64,000 bases of DNA from a bacterium. GTDB lineage: Bacteria > Cyanobacteriota > Vampirovibrionia > Obscuribacterales > Obscuribacteraceae. Numbering within the stretch: position 1 is the stretch's first letter; each line of letters starts with the position of its first letter. Positions 17,858 to 26,862 of the stretch are shown piece after piece. Location: the NCBI GenBank assembly GCA_016124935.1, contig WGMS01000017.1, positions 58,963 through 122,962 on the forward strand, in the 5' to 3' direction. Position numbers and translations under genes: made by a program. Under the pieces are notes generated by a model. It was not told where the DNA came from, did no database searches, and worked only from the letters and a program-made list of their open reading frames with translations.

Positions 17858-18925
17858 TCAGAACTTTTCAGCGTCCAGGCTCTTGAGCTTAACCTCCGAA
17901 CCCTTTAGATGCACCACGAATTTGTATTCATCGCTTTTGACAATCGGAGCGTCTTTGAACTGACCAACAGCCTGGACCGCTTCTACCATAGCTTTGACTG
18001 CTTGCTTGTTCTCTTCTGTGGGCACCCTGGTTTTGTCGGCAAGACTACGAAGCTTGCCTTCACTGTCGATACCAACCACCAAGGAAGTCTCCTTCCAGGC
18101 TTTATCTTTGCCTTCGGCACTCTTGTACTTCTTGTTCGCTTTGTTAACAAGATCCGGCAGGGAGAGATTCTCGTTGATGGCCGCAGCGGCACCCTCTAAA
18201 AACTTATCGATATCCTCTGAGGATGTAAGCTCCTTTTCAGGCTCTTCGGTCTTAACCACCTCTTCTTCTTTCTCGACTTTCTTCTCTTTCTCCTTTATCA
18301 GAGTGTCGATGATGAATAGAACATGACGGTGATTAAAAGCGGTGGCAGGGTCATAGGACCGGGCAATCACAAGGATGGATTTACCCTCGACGGCGGATGG
18401 AAAACCGGCGACCATCTCCCGAAAGACATCCCCGTTCTTTAGCGAGAGCGGATATTGAGAAAGGATCCACTTCATCTTGTCCCCGGAGCGCAGGGTCTCT
18501 TCTCCGTTATCGTCCTCGATTCGGTTGATGCCATCGTAGACATTGGTATAGGGCGGTTTACCGGCGAACTGAGGAAGCATCTCGGTGGCGGTGTTATCGT
18601 CGAAGACTATAAACAGAGCCTGCAGATTAGAGGTTTTCGAAAAGATACCGAAAGACTTGCTGGGGTCGGTGGTCTTCTTGGTATCGGCGTACCAGAAGCC
18701 CTCGGGGGTCTTCTTGGCAAAACCGGCGTACTCCACCGCAATAGCAGAAGCGATGGGGTCGTCCCTACCTTCCTGAGAATCACTCAATACAGGCTGCTGT
18801 ATGGCTTCGACTTTTTTGGCATCGGTGGGCGTCCCGCCGCCACCACAGCCGGAGAGGACAAGCAGAGATACCAGGGTTGTCCCCAGGGACAACGAAAGGC
18901 GTCTAAAAGAATTTGCCGACATCAT
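17858..18925 (-). CDS. Lipoprotein of unknown function
   Basis: 355 residues (Met-Met start). A lipobox, LVLSGC, ends a short signal peptide, so Cys27 should be lipidated and the protein anchored in a membrane. The middle (~60-190) looks like a globular domain with VFDDNTATEMLPQFAGKPPY. A Glu/Lys-rich charged linker follows (~205-230). The C-terminus (~240-355) contains SLVVGIDSEGKLRSL and VVHLKGSEVKL strands, the repeated beta-alpha pattern of small TonB/energy-coupling-like or secretin-associated domains, but I cannot name it. AAGGA lies upstream of the start. Confidence 0.75.
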   Translation of the reverse strand: MMSANSFRRLSLSLGTTLVSLLVLSGCGGGGTPTDAKKVEAIQQPVLSDSQEGRDDPIASAIAVEYAGFAKKTPEGFWYADTKKTTDPSKSFGIFSKTSNLQALFIVFDDNTATEMLPQFAGKPPYTNVYDGINRIEDDNGEETLRSGDKMKWILSQYPLSLKNGDVFREMVAGFPSAVEGKSILVIARSYDPATAFNHRHVLFIIDTLIKEKEKKVEKEEEVVKTEEPEKELTSSEDIDKFLEGAAAAINENLSLPDLVNKANKKYKSAEGKDKAWKETSLVVGIDSEGKLRSLADKTRVPTEENKQAVKAMVEAVQAVGQFKDAPIVKSDEYKFVVHLKGSEVKLKSLDAEKF

Positions 18926-19048
18926 CTTATTTCTGAGTATCCTTCTAACTGAAGCTGGTTGGTTTGCTATTCATCTCTTCCCGGATCTCTTTACAAGCCG
19001 GGGCTCACAAAGCGATCTCTATTATAGCCGTCTTTCAATAAATAGCTT

Positions 19049-19475
19049 TCAAAGCCCCTGGGTCAATTCGGCCAGGGTCCAGCCTCCGGTTATACGCAGC
19101 AGGCCCAGCAGCCTGATCCGGCTGAATGATTCTTTCAAAATCAAAAGCGCGAATATATACATGACGAGAGGATAGCACCCGGTTATGACAATGACATAAG
19201 AGGCGGTCGCTTTTTGAAAGGGCGAAAAGATAGGTGATACCGCCCACATAAAGACAAAAGGCTGATACCAGAGCCGGTGCCCAGAGTCCAGGCTTTTTCA
19301 AAGGGGCGAAAAAACTTTCTCTGTCGAGTTGTCCGGAAGAAGCATTAAAAAGAGTGCCGAAGTTGCCCAGGATAAAAGCCCTTCCTCGCTCGCTTTTAGT
19401 GCGAACGGTAAAAACCACAAAGGCTAAGACAAGGGTTGAGAAGACGGCGGCATTGAGAATAAAGACTTCGCTCAA
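19049..19475 (-). pseudogene. EamA-family transporter domain split by a one-base frameshift
   Basis: From a TTG start at 19475 the first frame gives an N-terminal helix, then VSAFCLYVGGITYLFALSK, after which it turns to non-membrane sequence. A second frame (from before 19215 to the stop at 19049) continues exactly with ATASYVIVITGCYPLVMYIF and ILKESFSRIRLLGLLRI, the standard C-terminal half of an EamA (DMT) helix bundle. Removing one A from the run of five (T5 on the plus strand, 19211-19215) joins the two into one 141-residue EamA domain. Either a homopolymer sequencing/assembly error or a recent pseudogene. At this length it would be a single-domain (4-5 TM) EmrE/EamA half transporter. Confidence 0.7.
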
Positions 19476-19505
19476 AAAATTCGTTCAGCTCAATAGAGAA
19501 ATAGA

Positions 19506-19539
19506 AGGAGAGACCGAATAATAAAATTCGGTCTCTCCT
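19506..19539 (-). terminator. Perfect 13-bp hairpin terminator after the copper-storage-like gene
   Basis: AGGAGAGACCGAA (19506-19518) pairs perfectly with TTCGGTCTCTCCT (19527-19539) across an 8-nt loop. On the minus strand it is followed by the pyrimidine-rich TCTATTTCTCT, consistent with a terminator 19 bp after the stop codon at 19558. Confidence 0.75.
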
Positions 19540-19557
19540 ATTCTAGCTTCAAATTAT

Positions 19558-19977
19558 CTATCTAGAAGCTTTCTCGCAGGCATCGGCGCAGGTGTTGCAC
19601 TGCTCCACGCAATTGTCGAGCTTCTTGTCATTCAGACTCTTGCAAGACTCGGCACATTTCCTGCATGCCTCGGCACAGATGGCATGGACCTTTGCAGCCA
19701 GGGCGCTCTTGCGACCGGCAAGGTCGGAGCTGGCGCGACAGAGGGCTATGCAATCTTTTAGAGTATCGAGATGCTCTTTCTTGGCATGTTCACCGCCTTT
19801 TTTCTTGCAATAGACAAGGGCGTCTTGGCAGACTTTCAGACATTTGGAACAGGTCGTCGAGCAACAGCTTGTCTCGCAAGCGGTCTTCTCGGCGGCTTTG
19901 TCACCGTCTGCTGCAAAAGCAGGAACAAAAGCCATAAGCGTGAGCAAGCTCACCATCGATATAAGTGTACGTAACAT
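19558..19977 (-). CDS. Csp-like (DUF326) exported copper-storage protein
   Basis: 139 residues: signal peptide (cleavage after PAFA) then ~115 residues with 17 Cys arranged along helices in CxxxC and CxxC spacings (e.g. SCCSTTCSKCLKVC, CRKCAESC, NCVEQCNTCADAC). This is the four-helix-bundle pattern of Csp1, which holds many Cu(I) ions on inward-facing thiolates. The start is the ATG at 19977 with AAGGAG 9 nt upstream; the open frame runs further to 20034 but has no ribosome site there. Export and cysteine count suggest periplasmic Cu(I) storage or buffering. It follows another Cys-rich secreted protein. Confidence 0.85.
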   Translation of the reverse strand: MLRTLISMVSLLTLMAFVPAFAADGDKAAEKTACETSCCSTTCSKCLKVCQDALVYCKKKGGEHAKKEHLDTLKDCIALCRASSDLAGRKSALAAKVHAICAEACRKCAESCKSLNDKKLDNCVEQCNTCADACEKASR

Positions 19978-20062
19978 GGGCGTATCTCCTTTATAAGGTA
20001 GTTGAAAATAGATTGAAATAGAATTCCAATTCAATCGAATCAGAACGAATCAGATCTATCTG

Positions 20063-20443
20063 TCAACAGAGGTAAGCCTCCTTGAAAATAAATAGTTTTA
20101 CCGGCGGTGGCGCAGCTTTTGCCAGACCCGAAGTCCGACCGACCATATCGAAGACCAGAAGCCGAACAAGACTGGGACGAATAGAGTCCGTCCGGGGACA
20201 ATAAGAATCCTGCACCGGTGCGTTGAACGAGAAATTAAGTCCGACAGGATCTTCCACCGGAGCTTGCTGCGTTTTCTCCACACAACAGCAGCCTTCATTT
20301 GCCTGCTCATCCTGACCGATGCAGCACGAGCTTTCGATACAATGCTCTGAAGCGGCATAGACCGGTAGATAGTAAGCGAACATGGAAGAGAGCAGCATCA
20401 AAAATGCCGCCATCGAATTCAATACTCTTGCTGTCACTTTCAT
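20063..20443 (-). CDS. Small secreted Cys-rich protein, possibly metal-binding
   Basis: 126 residues: signal peptide (hydrophobic 10-30), then a cysteine cluster HCIESSCCIGQ and GCCCVEK, and a C-terminal PPPVKLFIFKEAYLC tail. The clustered cysteines and the position 85 bp upstream of the Csp-like gene on the same strand suggest a role in copper handling or delivery, but this is inferred from context. AGG precedes the ATG at a short distance. No known family assigned. Confidence 0.65.
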   Translation of the reverse strand: MKVTARVLNSMAAFLMLLSSMFAYYLPVYAASEHCIESSCCIGQDEQANEGCCCVEKTQQAPVEDPVGLNFSFNAPVQDSYCPRTDSIRPSLVRLLVFDMVGRTSGLAKAAPPPVKLFIFKEAYLC

Positions 20444-20501
20444 AATCGACCTGCGACGCCCCTCAAAATAAAATGTTCCCGATCAGGGCGATTTTTCCTG
20501 C

Positions 20502-20753
20502 TCAGCAATTGGCGCAAGAAGTGGCGCAACAGGATCCGCATCCCCCTTTGGATTTGGAGCGCGAGGAGCCGCCTTTTGTCGTGCCCTGGCCAAGATCCGG
20601 GGTCACTCCGGAGGCACGAATGAACATGTTCCATATACGAGAGACATCCTCGCTACCGCAGTGCTCACAGCTACACTCCGAGCTTTCGTTCATAGAACGC
20701 TCTACCGTAAAGACTTTCCGACATTCCTGACAACGATAGTCATATTGGGGCAT
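20502..20753 (-). CDS. FmdB-type zinc-ribbon regulatory protein
   Basis: 83 residues. The N-terminus MPQYDYRCQECRKVF with CxxC pairs at C8/C11 and a second ECSCEHCGS pair is the FmdB/CxxC zinc ribbon. The C-terminus is a Gly/Ser/Lys linker ending in a cysteine-rich tail (GCGSCCATSCANC). It starts 6 nt after the rseP stop codon, so the two form an operon. Members are small zinc proteins of uncertain regulatory function. Confidence 0.85.
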   Translation of the reverse strand: MPQYDYRCQECRKVFTVERSMNESSECSCEHCGSEDVSRIWNMFIRASGVTPDLGQGTTKGGSSRSKSKGGCGSCCATSCANC

Positions 20754-20759
20754 GGTTTT

Positions 20760-22100
20760 CTATTTGACCTCTTGGCTCTCATCAGAAGGAGCCTTACGCT
20801 CGAGAATCTTTTTGAGACTCTCTTCCCGGGCTTTCTCGCCTTTCTTGCGAGCCTCGGCCTCTATCTTCTTGATATCGAGCTTACCCTGCACCAGGGCGGT
20901 AATATCATTGACCATAATCACGGCCATCAATACCAGTAAGCTGACAAAGCCCCATTTCACTATTTCGCCCTGGGCCCTTTCGCCCATCGGACGACCTCTA
21001 ATAGCCTCGAACAGCATAAAGGCGAGATGCCCGCCATCGAGAGCCGGCCAGGGCAGAAGGTTGATGATGGCAAGATCTATACTGATCATGATGGTGAAGA
21101 AAAAGAGCTTGCTCCAGTCCTGACGGGCTATATCCGAACCGATTTTAATAACCGCCAGAACGCCATGCACGTCCCCGGGCCCCACACTGACCTCACCGGG
21201 GACCTTTTTGACCTGGCCGGTGACGTTCATGTAGATGCCCCGGACCATCTGGCCAAGACCGTTGATCATGCCTTCGGTGACATCATAGAGCCTGGTCCCG
21301 GCTACAGATAAAGTCTCGACGAAGCTTCTATCGACCTTCTCATACTTTGTCGGTCCGGCCTCGGACTCCAGCACCATGCCCACGGTGCCCTGGGGGCTGG
21401 TGGTGAGCTTTATATCCACCGGTTTCTCTTCCCGGAGCATATGCAAGGTCACCTCGGTCTTCTTGCGAGCGGTCAGATACTTGACCGCCGACTCCGGGCT
21501 TGTGATCTTCGTTTCGTCGATGGAGACCAGGATATCTTTAGAGAGCACCCCGGCCTCTTTGGCAATGGGGTTGGAAGGAACCACCGCTCGCACTGTGGTC
21601 CGGCTAGTAGGATCCCCCATGGCAAGCAGCATCACCACCATGATGATATAGGCGAAGATGACGTTGAAAGTCACCCCGGCCACCGCCACCAGGGCTCTTT
21701 GCCAGATAGGGAACTTTCGAAAAGGCTTCAGAGGAACGCCAAATGCGTTGGCGCCTTCCATAGGATTCTCTTCAGAGGCTTCGGAGCTCTGCGAGGCATC
21801 GCCTTCCGAATCCTCTGTATTTGCCACCGGAGCGCCGTAGGCAGCCTCCATCTGGGTCTCATCTCCCAGTTCGGGAATGGCGACGAAGCCACCAAGCAGA
21901 AAGGCATAGATTCGAAACTCGGTATCCCAGCGCTTACCCAGGGTGATGTGGGGACCGAAGGGCAGACCGATACCGAAGACCGGTGTCTGGAAGCCGAAAA
22001 AGCGGGCTACCAGAAAGTGGCCGCATTCGTGCACGACGATGAGAATGCTCAGGATTCCGAGCATTACGAAGACGGCAAAAACTTGAATAATGAAGTCCAT
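20760..22100 (-). CDS. rseP: Site-2 zinc metalloprotease RseP (M50) with PDZ domain
   Basis: 446 residues. The HExxH motif is HECGH (24-28) in the first membrane helix, and the third ligand motif NLLPWPALDGGH is near the C-terminal side. A PDZ domain spans roughly 170-255 (SKDILVSIDETKI), and a Ser/Glu-rich insertion follows the second helix. This intramembrane protease clips membrane-anchored regulators or leftover signal peptides. The start has no Shine-Dalgarno but a TATACT -10 box lies 9 nt upstream, so the mRNA may be nearly leaderless. Followed by fmdB. Confidence 0.95.
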   Translation of the reverse strand: MDFIIQVFAVFVMLGILSILIVVHECGHFLVARFFGFQTPVFGIGLPFGPHITLGKRWDTEFRIYAFLLGGFVAIPELGDETQMEAAYGAPVANTEDSEGDASQSSEASEENPMEGANAFGVPLKPFRKFPIWQRALVAVAGVTFNVIFAYIIMVVMLLAMGDPTSRTTVRAVVPSNPIAKEAGVLSKDILVSIDETKITSPESAVKYLTARKKTEVTLHMLREEKPVDIKLTTSPQGTVGMVLESEAGPTKYEKVDRSFVETLSVAGTRLYDVTEGMINGLGQMVRGIYMNVTGQVKKVPGEVSVGPGDVHGVLAVIKIGSDIARQDWSKLFFFTIMISIDLAIINLLPWPALDGGHLAFMLFEAIRGRPMGERAQGEIVKWGFVSLLVLMAVIMVNDITALVQGKLDIKKIEAEARKKGEKAREESLKKILERKAPSDESQEVK

Positions 22101-22109
22101 AGGTTAAAA

Positions 22110-22115
22110 AGTATA
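22110..22115 (-). promoter_or_regulatory. -10 box TATACT of rseP, 9 nt before ATG
   Basis: TATACT (5/6 to TATAAT) on the minus strand ends 9 nt before the rseP ATG. No purine-rich ribosome site lies between them and no convincing -35 is visible. Predicted transcript start is within ~3 nt of the ATG. Confidence 0.45.
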
Positions 22116-22140
22116 GTCAAAGTCGGCTGACAGGGGACGT

Positions 22141-23748
22141 TTATAGATGGGTCCGCTCGAAAATTTGACCAAAGGTTACGTCTCTATAGTAGTACTTTAA
22201 AATCTGATCCGCATTATATCCATGTTCAGCCAGGGTGAGCGCCCCCCACTGAGACATACCCAGTCCGTGCCCGAAGCCCTGACCCTCTAAGACATAGGCG
22301 GATCCTTCATAGGAGATATTAAAATTCGTGCCGGGCAGATTCAGCAGGCTCCGTACCGAACTTCCCTTGAGAATGGTCGAGCCCCGCTCGCCCACCACAA
22401 GCAGACTCTTCACCCTCTTGGAAGGGCTTCTTTCTATGACCATTAGTGCCTGGAGTGGGCCTACATCGGCTTTGAGCCGGCTCTCCAGATCCGAAGGGCT
22501 GAACTTTCTCTGCCAGCTCAGATGCGGAGAGCGGTTATCGAAATCTTTCACCGACTTCAGATAAGGCAGGGCTTTGCTCCAGACATGCTCGGAAACCTCC
22601 GTATAGCCGCCCCCGGAGCTATGGAAAAAAGCCGGAACAATCTTGTCATCATGCTTGAGAACAACACCCCGGGTCTGGGCGACAGCCAGGTTGGAGCTCT
22701 CCTTCTCTTGTTCGATACCCCGATAAGCCTGGTCGGCCACGGTCGCTCTGACATCGTAGCCCGAGGATGAATTCTTGCCCAGATTAGCCATCACATAGGA
22801 TCTGGCAGCGATGGCCTGGGCCTTGAGCGCTTCAAGCGGCCAGCCCGAAGGCATCTCGGAAGGCAAAACCGAAAGCAGGTAATCTTCCACATCGACCACA
22901 TTGATGGCGTTCAAAACAGTCTTCGATGCGCCACGCTCGCCCGAAACTGTCCGGGGCGAGATCAGAAGAGCACCTCGGTAGGCTCTGCCGTTCAGGCAGA
23001 AAGCCGCCTGAGAATTGCCTTTCAAATAATCCCGGGGGGTAATCAATACCCCTCCAAGAGTAGAGAGATCCGGACTGGATCTGCCACCCAGAAACTCCGC
23101 CGGCAGGGCGCCGACCTTTACAGGCACGGATAATGCCGGAGGTTCTTTCGAGTTTGTGGCAGCTTTCACCGCATTCGAAACCATGGGCAACCTGGCCGCC
23201 GCTGGAGCAAAAGCGGCTGGTTTAACGGCGTTCAGGTCCGAGCCGGTGGCTATCAGACTTCTGTCTATGACGGTGGCAGGAGTGAAGGCGATTTTGTTCT
23301 CGCCCCGGTCCCTGACAGCGCTTACAATAAACTTGCCTTCGGGCTTCACTTCGGCCACTAGAGCGCCGGTGGCGAGATCGAAAACCTGGGCACCGTCGAA
23401 AGTGTCGAAAGAGAGCTTGCTTACTCCCAGCGCCAGTCCCACCCTGATGTGGACAGCGCTGGCGTTCTCCTGGGCCTGGGCACCTGCCTGGTGAAAGAGA
23501 AAGAGTAGCGCCGCACTCAAAACAGTCCGCCAGAGAGAGCCCCTGACCACGGATCTGGAATATGTCCCGGTTCCTTCTAAAAGGGCAGTCCGACCCCAGT
23601 CGCTCGTATATTTATCAGATATATTTTTACCCGCATCCTTGCCGTCTTGAATATATGCAAATACGGCAGCGATTGCGCAAGCCTTGACCAGCTCGTCGTC
23701 TTCGCGAGCCGCCTCGGTGTTGAGCGGTTTTAGAGTGCAATCGGCCAT
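22141..23748 (-). CDS. SpoIID/LytB domain protein, probable membrane-anchored cell-wall lytic factor
   Basis: 535 residues. Residues ~260-530 are SpoIID/LytB: DYLLSVLPSEMPSGWPLEAL, KAQAIAARSYV, DQAYRGIEQE, FFHSSGGGYTEVSE and GFGHGLGMSQWGA. The domain is related to peptidoglycan transglycosylases acting on denuded glycans. A membrane anchor spans ~68-92. The unusual part is residues 1-65, a predicted cytosolic head with DDELVKACAIAAVFAYI and SDWGRTALLEG, loosely like the small cytosolic tails of sodium-pump gamma or acyl-CoA carboxylase accessory subunits. A strong promoter abuts the start codon (23756-23783). Confidence 0.9.
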   Translation of the reverse strand: MADCTLKPLNTEAAREDDELVKACAIAAVFAYIQDGKDAGKNISDKYTSDWGRTALLEGTGTYSRSVVRGSLWRTVLSAALLFLFHQAGAQAQENASAVHIRVGLALGVSKLSFDTFDGAQVFDLATGALVAEVKPEGKFIVSAVRDRGENKIAFTPATVIDRSLIATGSDLNAVKPAAFAPAAARLPMVSNAVKAATNSKEPPALSVPVKVGALPAEFLGGRSSPDLSTLGGVLITPRDYLKGNSQAAFCLNGRAYRGALLISPRTVSGERGASKTVLNAINVVDVEDYLLSVLPSEMPSGWPLEALKAQAIAARSYVMANLGKNSSSGYDVRATVADQAYRGIEQEKESSNLAVAQTRGVVLKHDDKIVPAFFHSSGGGYTEVSEHVWSKALPYLKSVKDFDNRSPHLSWQRKFSPSDLESRLKADVGPLQALMVIERSPSKRVKSLLVVGERGSTILKGSSVRSLLNLPGTNFNISYEGSAYVLEGQGFGHGLGMSQWGALTLAEHGYNADQILKYYYRDVTFGQIFERTHL

Positions 23749-23755
23749 GATGGCA

Positions 23756-23783
23756 ATTATAGCCCGGCAAAAATCGTTGACAA
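23756..23783 (-). promoter_or_regulatory. Sigma-70-type promoter TTGTCA-N16-TATAAT upstream of the SpoIID gene
   Basis: On the minus strand TTGTCA (5/6) and a perfect TATAAT are separated by 16 nt. The -10 ends 7 nt before the ATG at 23748, so the start codon would be at or within a couple of bases of the transcript start: a predicted leaderless mRNA, unless translation starts internally. Confidence 0.65.
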
Positions 23784-23805
23784 TACTACTGTCAGATATA
23801 CCAGA

Positions 23806-24687
23806 TTACTTGTTCAAAGCCTCGGCTCCGCCGACAATTTCCAGCAGTTCCTGGGTGATGCTCGCCTGACGGGCTTTATTATATTCCAGAGTGAGTGCCT
23901 GAATTAACTCTTTTGCATTATTAGAAGCGTTGGACATGGCGTTCATTCTGGCAGCCAGTTCCGAAGCAGAAGCTTCGAGCAGAGCCTGGTACAGAACGTT
24001 TTCGACATACTTCGGCAAAAGCTCCTCTTCCATGAGCTCCATCAAAGTGGGCTCGAAGATGGTCTCGGAGCTGAGCGGATAATGGTCGACCCCTTCGGGT
24101 AGATCCACAGGCAGATATTTGGTATGGACCACATCCTGACGGATCATGTTGACGAAGTCGGTACCGATTATCTCGACGGAATCTACCTCTTTCTTCTCAT
24201 AAAGTTCGCTGGCATGCTCGGCGATGAGCTTGGCTTCCTGAATGGAGGGCACTGCCGGTAGTAGCGTGAAAGTCTTGAACTTATCTACCTTGATACGCTT
24301 GAAGAAAGAAGCGGCTTTGAGCCCGACGGTAATCAAACCGACCTCTTTGCCTTCATCTCTAATCGCCTGGATTCTGCGAGCCGCCGCCTTGAGCACGTTG
24401 GTGTTGTACGAACCACAAAGACCGCGGTCGGAGGTGAGGACTATGAGGGCGACTTTCTTGACTTCCCGCCGCTCTAATAACGGCAAGCCCTGTAAGTCGA
24501 TAGAGGCGACCTCTTCGCAGACTTGCTGAAGCAGTCTTACTATGCGACCGGTAAAGGGTCTTGCCGCCAGGGTGCGCATCTGGGCGCGACGCACTTTGGC
24601 TGCCGCCACCAGACGCATGGCACGGGTGATCTTCTGGGTGTTCTGTACACTGCGGATTCTCTGACGAATCGCCTTCAGGTTTGCCAT
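23806..24687 (-). CDS. atpG: ATP synthase gamma subunit
   Basis: 293 residues with the usual ends: MANLKAIRQRIRSVQNTQKI and the C-terminal ARQASITQELLEIVGGAEAL. The conserved LTSDRGLCGSYNTNVLK block is present. It forms the rotary stalk of F1. Last gene of the operon, 12 bp after atpA. The ~35-residue redox/epsilon-control insertion of cyanobacterial and chloroplast gamma is not apparent: length is that of ordinary bacteria. Confidence 0.98.
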   Translation of the reverse strand: MANLKAIRQRIRSVQNTQKITRAMRLVAAAKVRRAQMRTLAARPFTGRIVRLLQQVCEEVASIDLQGLPLLERREVKKVALIVLTSDRGLCGSYNTNVLKAAARRIQAIRDEGKEVGLITVGLKAASFFKRIKVDKFKTFTLLPAVPSIQEAKLIAEHASELYEKKEVDSVEIIGTDFVNMIRQDVVHTKYLPVDLPEGVDHYPLSSETIFEPTLMELMEEELLPKYVENVLYQALLEASASELAARMNAMSNASNNAKELIQALTLEYNKARQASITQELLEIVGGAEALNK

Positions 24688-24699
24688 AGCCCTTGGTTC

Positions 24700-26223
24700 C
24701 TATGCTTTGAAGAAGTTGTTCTTGAACTTTTCGAGATGCTCTCTGAGATCTTTCTCCACATCTCCTTCCACCTTGCCGCCTTCCATCAGCGTCGCTTTCA
24801 GGTCTTTGGCCTGGGCGGAGAGATATTTGAACCACTCTTCTTTGAACTTGGAGATGCTGTTGTTGTCGATATCATCCAAAATTCCGTTGTTGGCGGCGAA
24901 GATGATAGAGACCTGCTCGGCAACGAGAAGTGGCTGATACTGAGGCTGCTTCAACACTTCCATCAGCTTCTGACCACGGCGGATCTGATCTTGAGTAGCT
25001 TTGTCCAGGTCGGAGGCGAACTGGGCGAAAGCTTCCAGTTCACGGAACTGAGCAAGGTCGAGACGCAGCTTACCTGCCACCTGTTTCATCCCTTTGGTCT
25101 GAGCGGCACCACCGACCCGGCTTACCGAGATACCGGCGTTGATAGCAGGTCTGATACCGGCATAGAAAAGGTCTGTCTCGAGGAAGATCTGACCGTCGGT
25201 GATAGAGATTACGTTGGTGGGGATGTAGGCAGAGACGTCACCGGCCTGGGTTTCGATAATAGGCAGGGCGGTGAGGGAGCCGGCGCCGAGCTCATCGTTG
25301 AGCTTGGCGGCTCTCTCCAGCAATCTGGAGTGCAGATAGAATACGTCGCCGGGATAAGCTTCACGACCCGGCGGTCTTCTGAGCAGCAAACTCATGGCAC
25401 GGTAGGCTTGAGCATGCTTGGAAAGGTCATCGTAGATACAGAGCGCGTGCTCTCCTTTCCACATGAAGTACTCGCCCATGGCGCAACCGGCGTAAGGAGC
25501 GAGGAACTGCAGAGCCGGAGCGGCGGTGGCAGGAGCGCTTACGATGATGGTGTATTCGAGGGCACCGTTCTCTTCGAGGATGTCTCTGATCCGACCGACG
25601 TTACTGGCTTTCTGACCAATCGCTACATAGATGCAGACCGGACGGTTGGGCTGGTTCTTCTGGTTGATGATGGCGTCGATACCGATGGCGGTTTTACCGG
25701 TCTGACGGTCACCGATGATAAGTTCCCGCTGCCCACGACCGATAGGAATCATGGCGTCGATGGCGGTAAGACCGGTCATCAGAGGCTCGTGCACCGACTT
25801 ACGGGTGACGATACCGGGGGCGACGATTTCAATCGGTTTGAATTCGTCCGATTGAATCGGTCCTTTGCCGTCGAGGGGCTGACCGAGCGGGTTGACGATA
25901 CGACCGAGCAAACCGGTGCCGACAGGCACCGAAGCGATACGGCCGGTGGTCTTGACCTGCATGCCTTCCGAAATCTTTCTGCCTTCACCGAGAACAACAA
26001 CACCGACGTTGTCTTCTTCAAGGTTGAGGACCATTCCCATGGTCTTCTCTTCGTCGTCGAACTCGACGAGCTCCATCGACATGGCTTTCTCCATGCCGTA
26101 CACACGAGCAATACCGTCTCCGACCTGAAGGACACTACCGACATTAGTGACGTTGAGTTCAGATTTGTACTGTTCTAATTGTGCTTTCAAAACCGATGTG
26201 ATTTCGTCGGGTCTGATTGCCAT
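24700..26223 (-). CDS. atpA: ATP synthase alpha subunit
   Basis: 507 residues. P-loop [11 protein letters not shown], the arginine-finger block [20 protein letters not shown], and the N-terminal [20 protein letters not shown] are all standard. GAGGA lies well placed before the ATG. Catalytic-core component of F1, non-catalytic nucleotide sites. A long antisense open frame over this gene (24523-26178) is a codon-usage shadow. Confidence 0.99.
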   Translation of the reverse strand: MAIRPDEITSVLKAQLEQYKSELNVTNVGSVLQVGDGIARVYGMEKAMSMELVEFDDEEKTMGMVLNLEEDNVGVVVLGEGRKISEGMQVKTTGRIASVPVGTGLLGRIVNPLGQPLDGKGPIQSDEFKPIEIVAPGIVTRKSVHEPLMTGLTAIDAMIPIGRGQRELIIGDRQTGKTAIGIDAIINQKNQPNRPVCIYVAIGQKASNVGRIRDILEENGALEYTIIVSAPATAAPALQFLAPYAGCAMGEYFMWKGEHALCIYDDLSKHAQAYRAMSLLLRRPPGREAYPGDVFYLHSRLLERAAKLNDELGAGSLTALPIIETQAGDVSAYIPTNVISITDGQIFLETDLFYAGIRPAINAGISVSRVGGAAQTKGMKQVAGKLRLDLAQFRELEAFAQFASDLDKATQDQIRRGQKLMEVLKQPQYQPLLVAEQVSIIFAANNGILDDIDNNSISKFKEEWFKYLSAQAKDLKATLMEGGKVEGDVEKDLREHLEKFKNNFFKA

Positions 26224-26272
26224 GGTGTTTTCCTCTATGTTGTTCTGGTGGGGTAACTGACTATCTAATTGA

Positions 26273-26839
26273 CTAAACGGACATCAAACTTTTTTCGACG
26301 ACTTGCAATTTGCCTTTGAGGCTGCCGTCGATGACCTGGTCTCCCAGGCGCAGGATCATCCCGCCGATTAAGGAAGGATCAACTTCGACATCGAGCTCCA
26401 GCTTCTTGCCGAGGTGCTCGGTGAGTCTGGCTTTGATGTCTTGAATCTGGCTGTCGCTCAATTTCTGAGCGCAGGTGAGAACGGCGCCGACCACGTTCAA
26501 TCTCTCTCTGAGGATGGTCTTGAACGGACCTTCGAGATAAGGCAGCACCTCGAGACGGCGGCGCTCAGCCAGGAGCTTGAGCAATCTCAGGGTAACCGGG
26601 TCGACTCTGCCTTCGAAGGTTTTGAGAAGCAGATTCTTTTTATCTTCGAGCGAGAGGTTGGGGTGATTGAGCACCAGAGAGAAATCTTGGTTGCTATCGA
26701 AAATCTCGGCGATTACCTTCAAATCACCGTGCACTCGCTCCAGGGCTTTGATTGCATCAGGGCCTTTGTGAGACTCCTCGATGATTTCAATAACCGCTTC
26801 GGCATATTGAGAAGCTACTTGGGAAAGGTCACCGGACAT
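26273..26839 (-). CDS. atpH: ATP synthase delta subunit
   Basis: 188 residues: [11 protein letters not shown] start, [20 protein letters not shown] middle, and the diagnostic C-terminal [21 protein letters not shown]. Joins F1 to the b/b' stator. AGGAGGAG lies about 8 nt before the ATG. Confidence 0.97.
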   Translation of the reverse strand: MSGDLSQVASQYAEAVIEIIEESHKGPDAIKALERVHGDLKVIAEIFDSNQDFSLVLNHPNLSLEDKKNLLLKTFEGRVDPVTLRLLKLLAERRRLEVLPYLEGPFKTILRERLNVVGAVLTCAQKLSDSQIQDIKARLTEHLGKKLELDVEVDPSLIGGMILRLGDQVIDGSLKGKLQVVEKSLMSV

Positions 26840-26862
26840 CTAATAAACTCCTCCTGGCGGCT

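Noticed and set aside
24523..26178. 551-residue plus-strand open frame over atpG/atpA
   Set aside because: Antisense to well-identified ATP synthase genes; its residue pattern is a codon-usage shadow.
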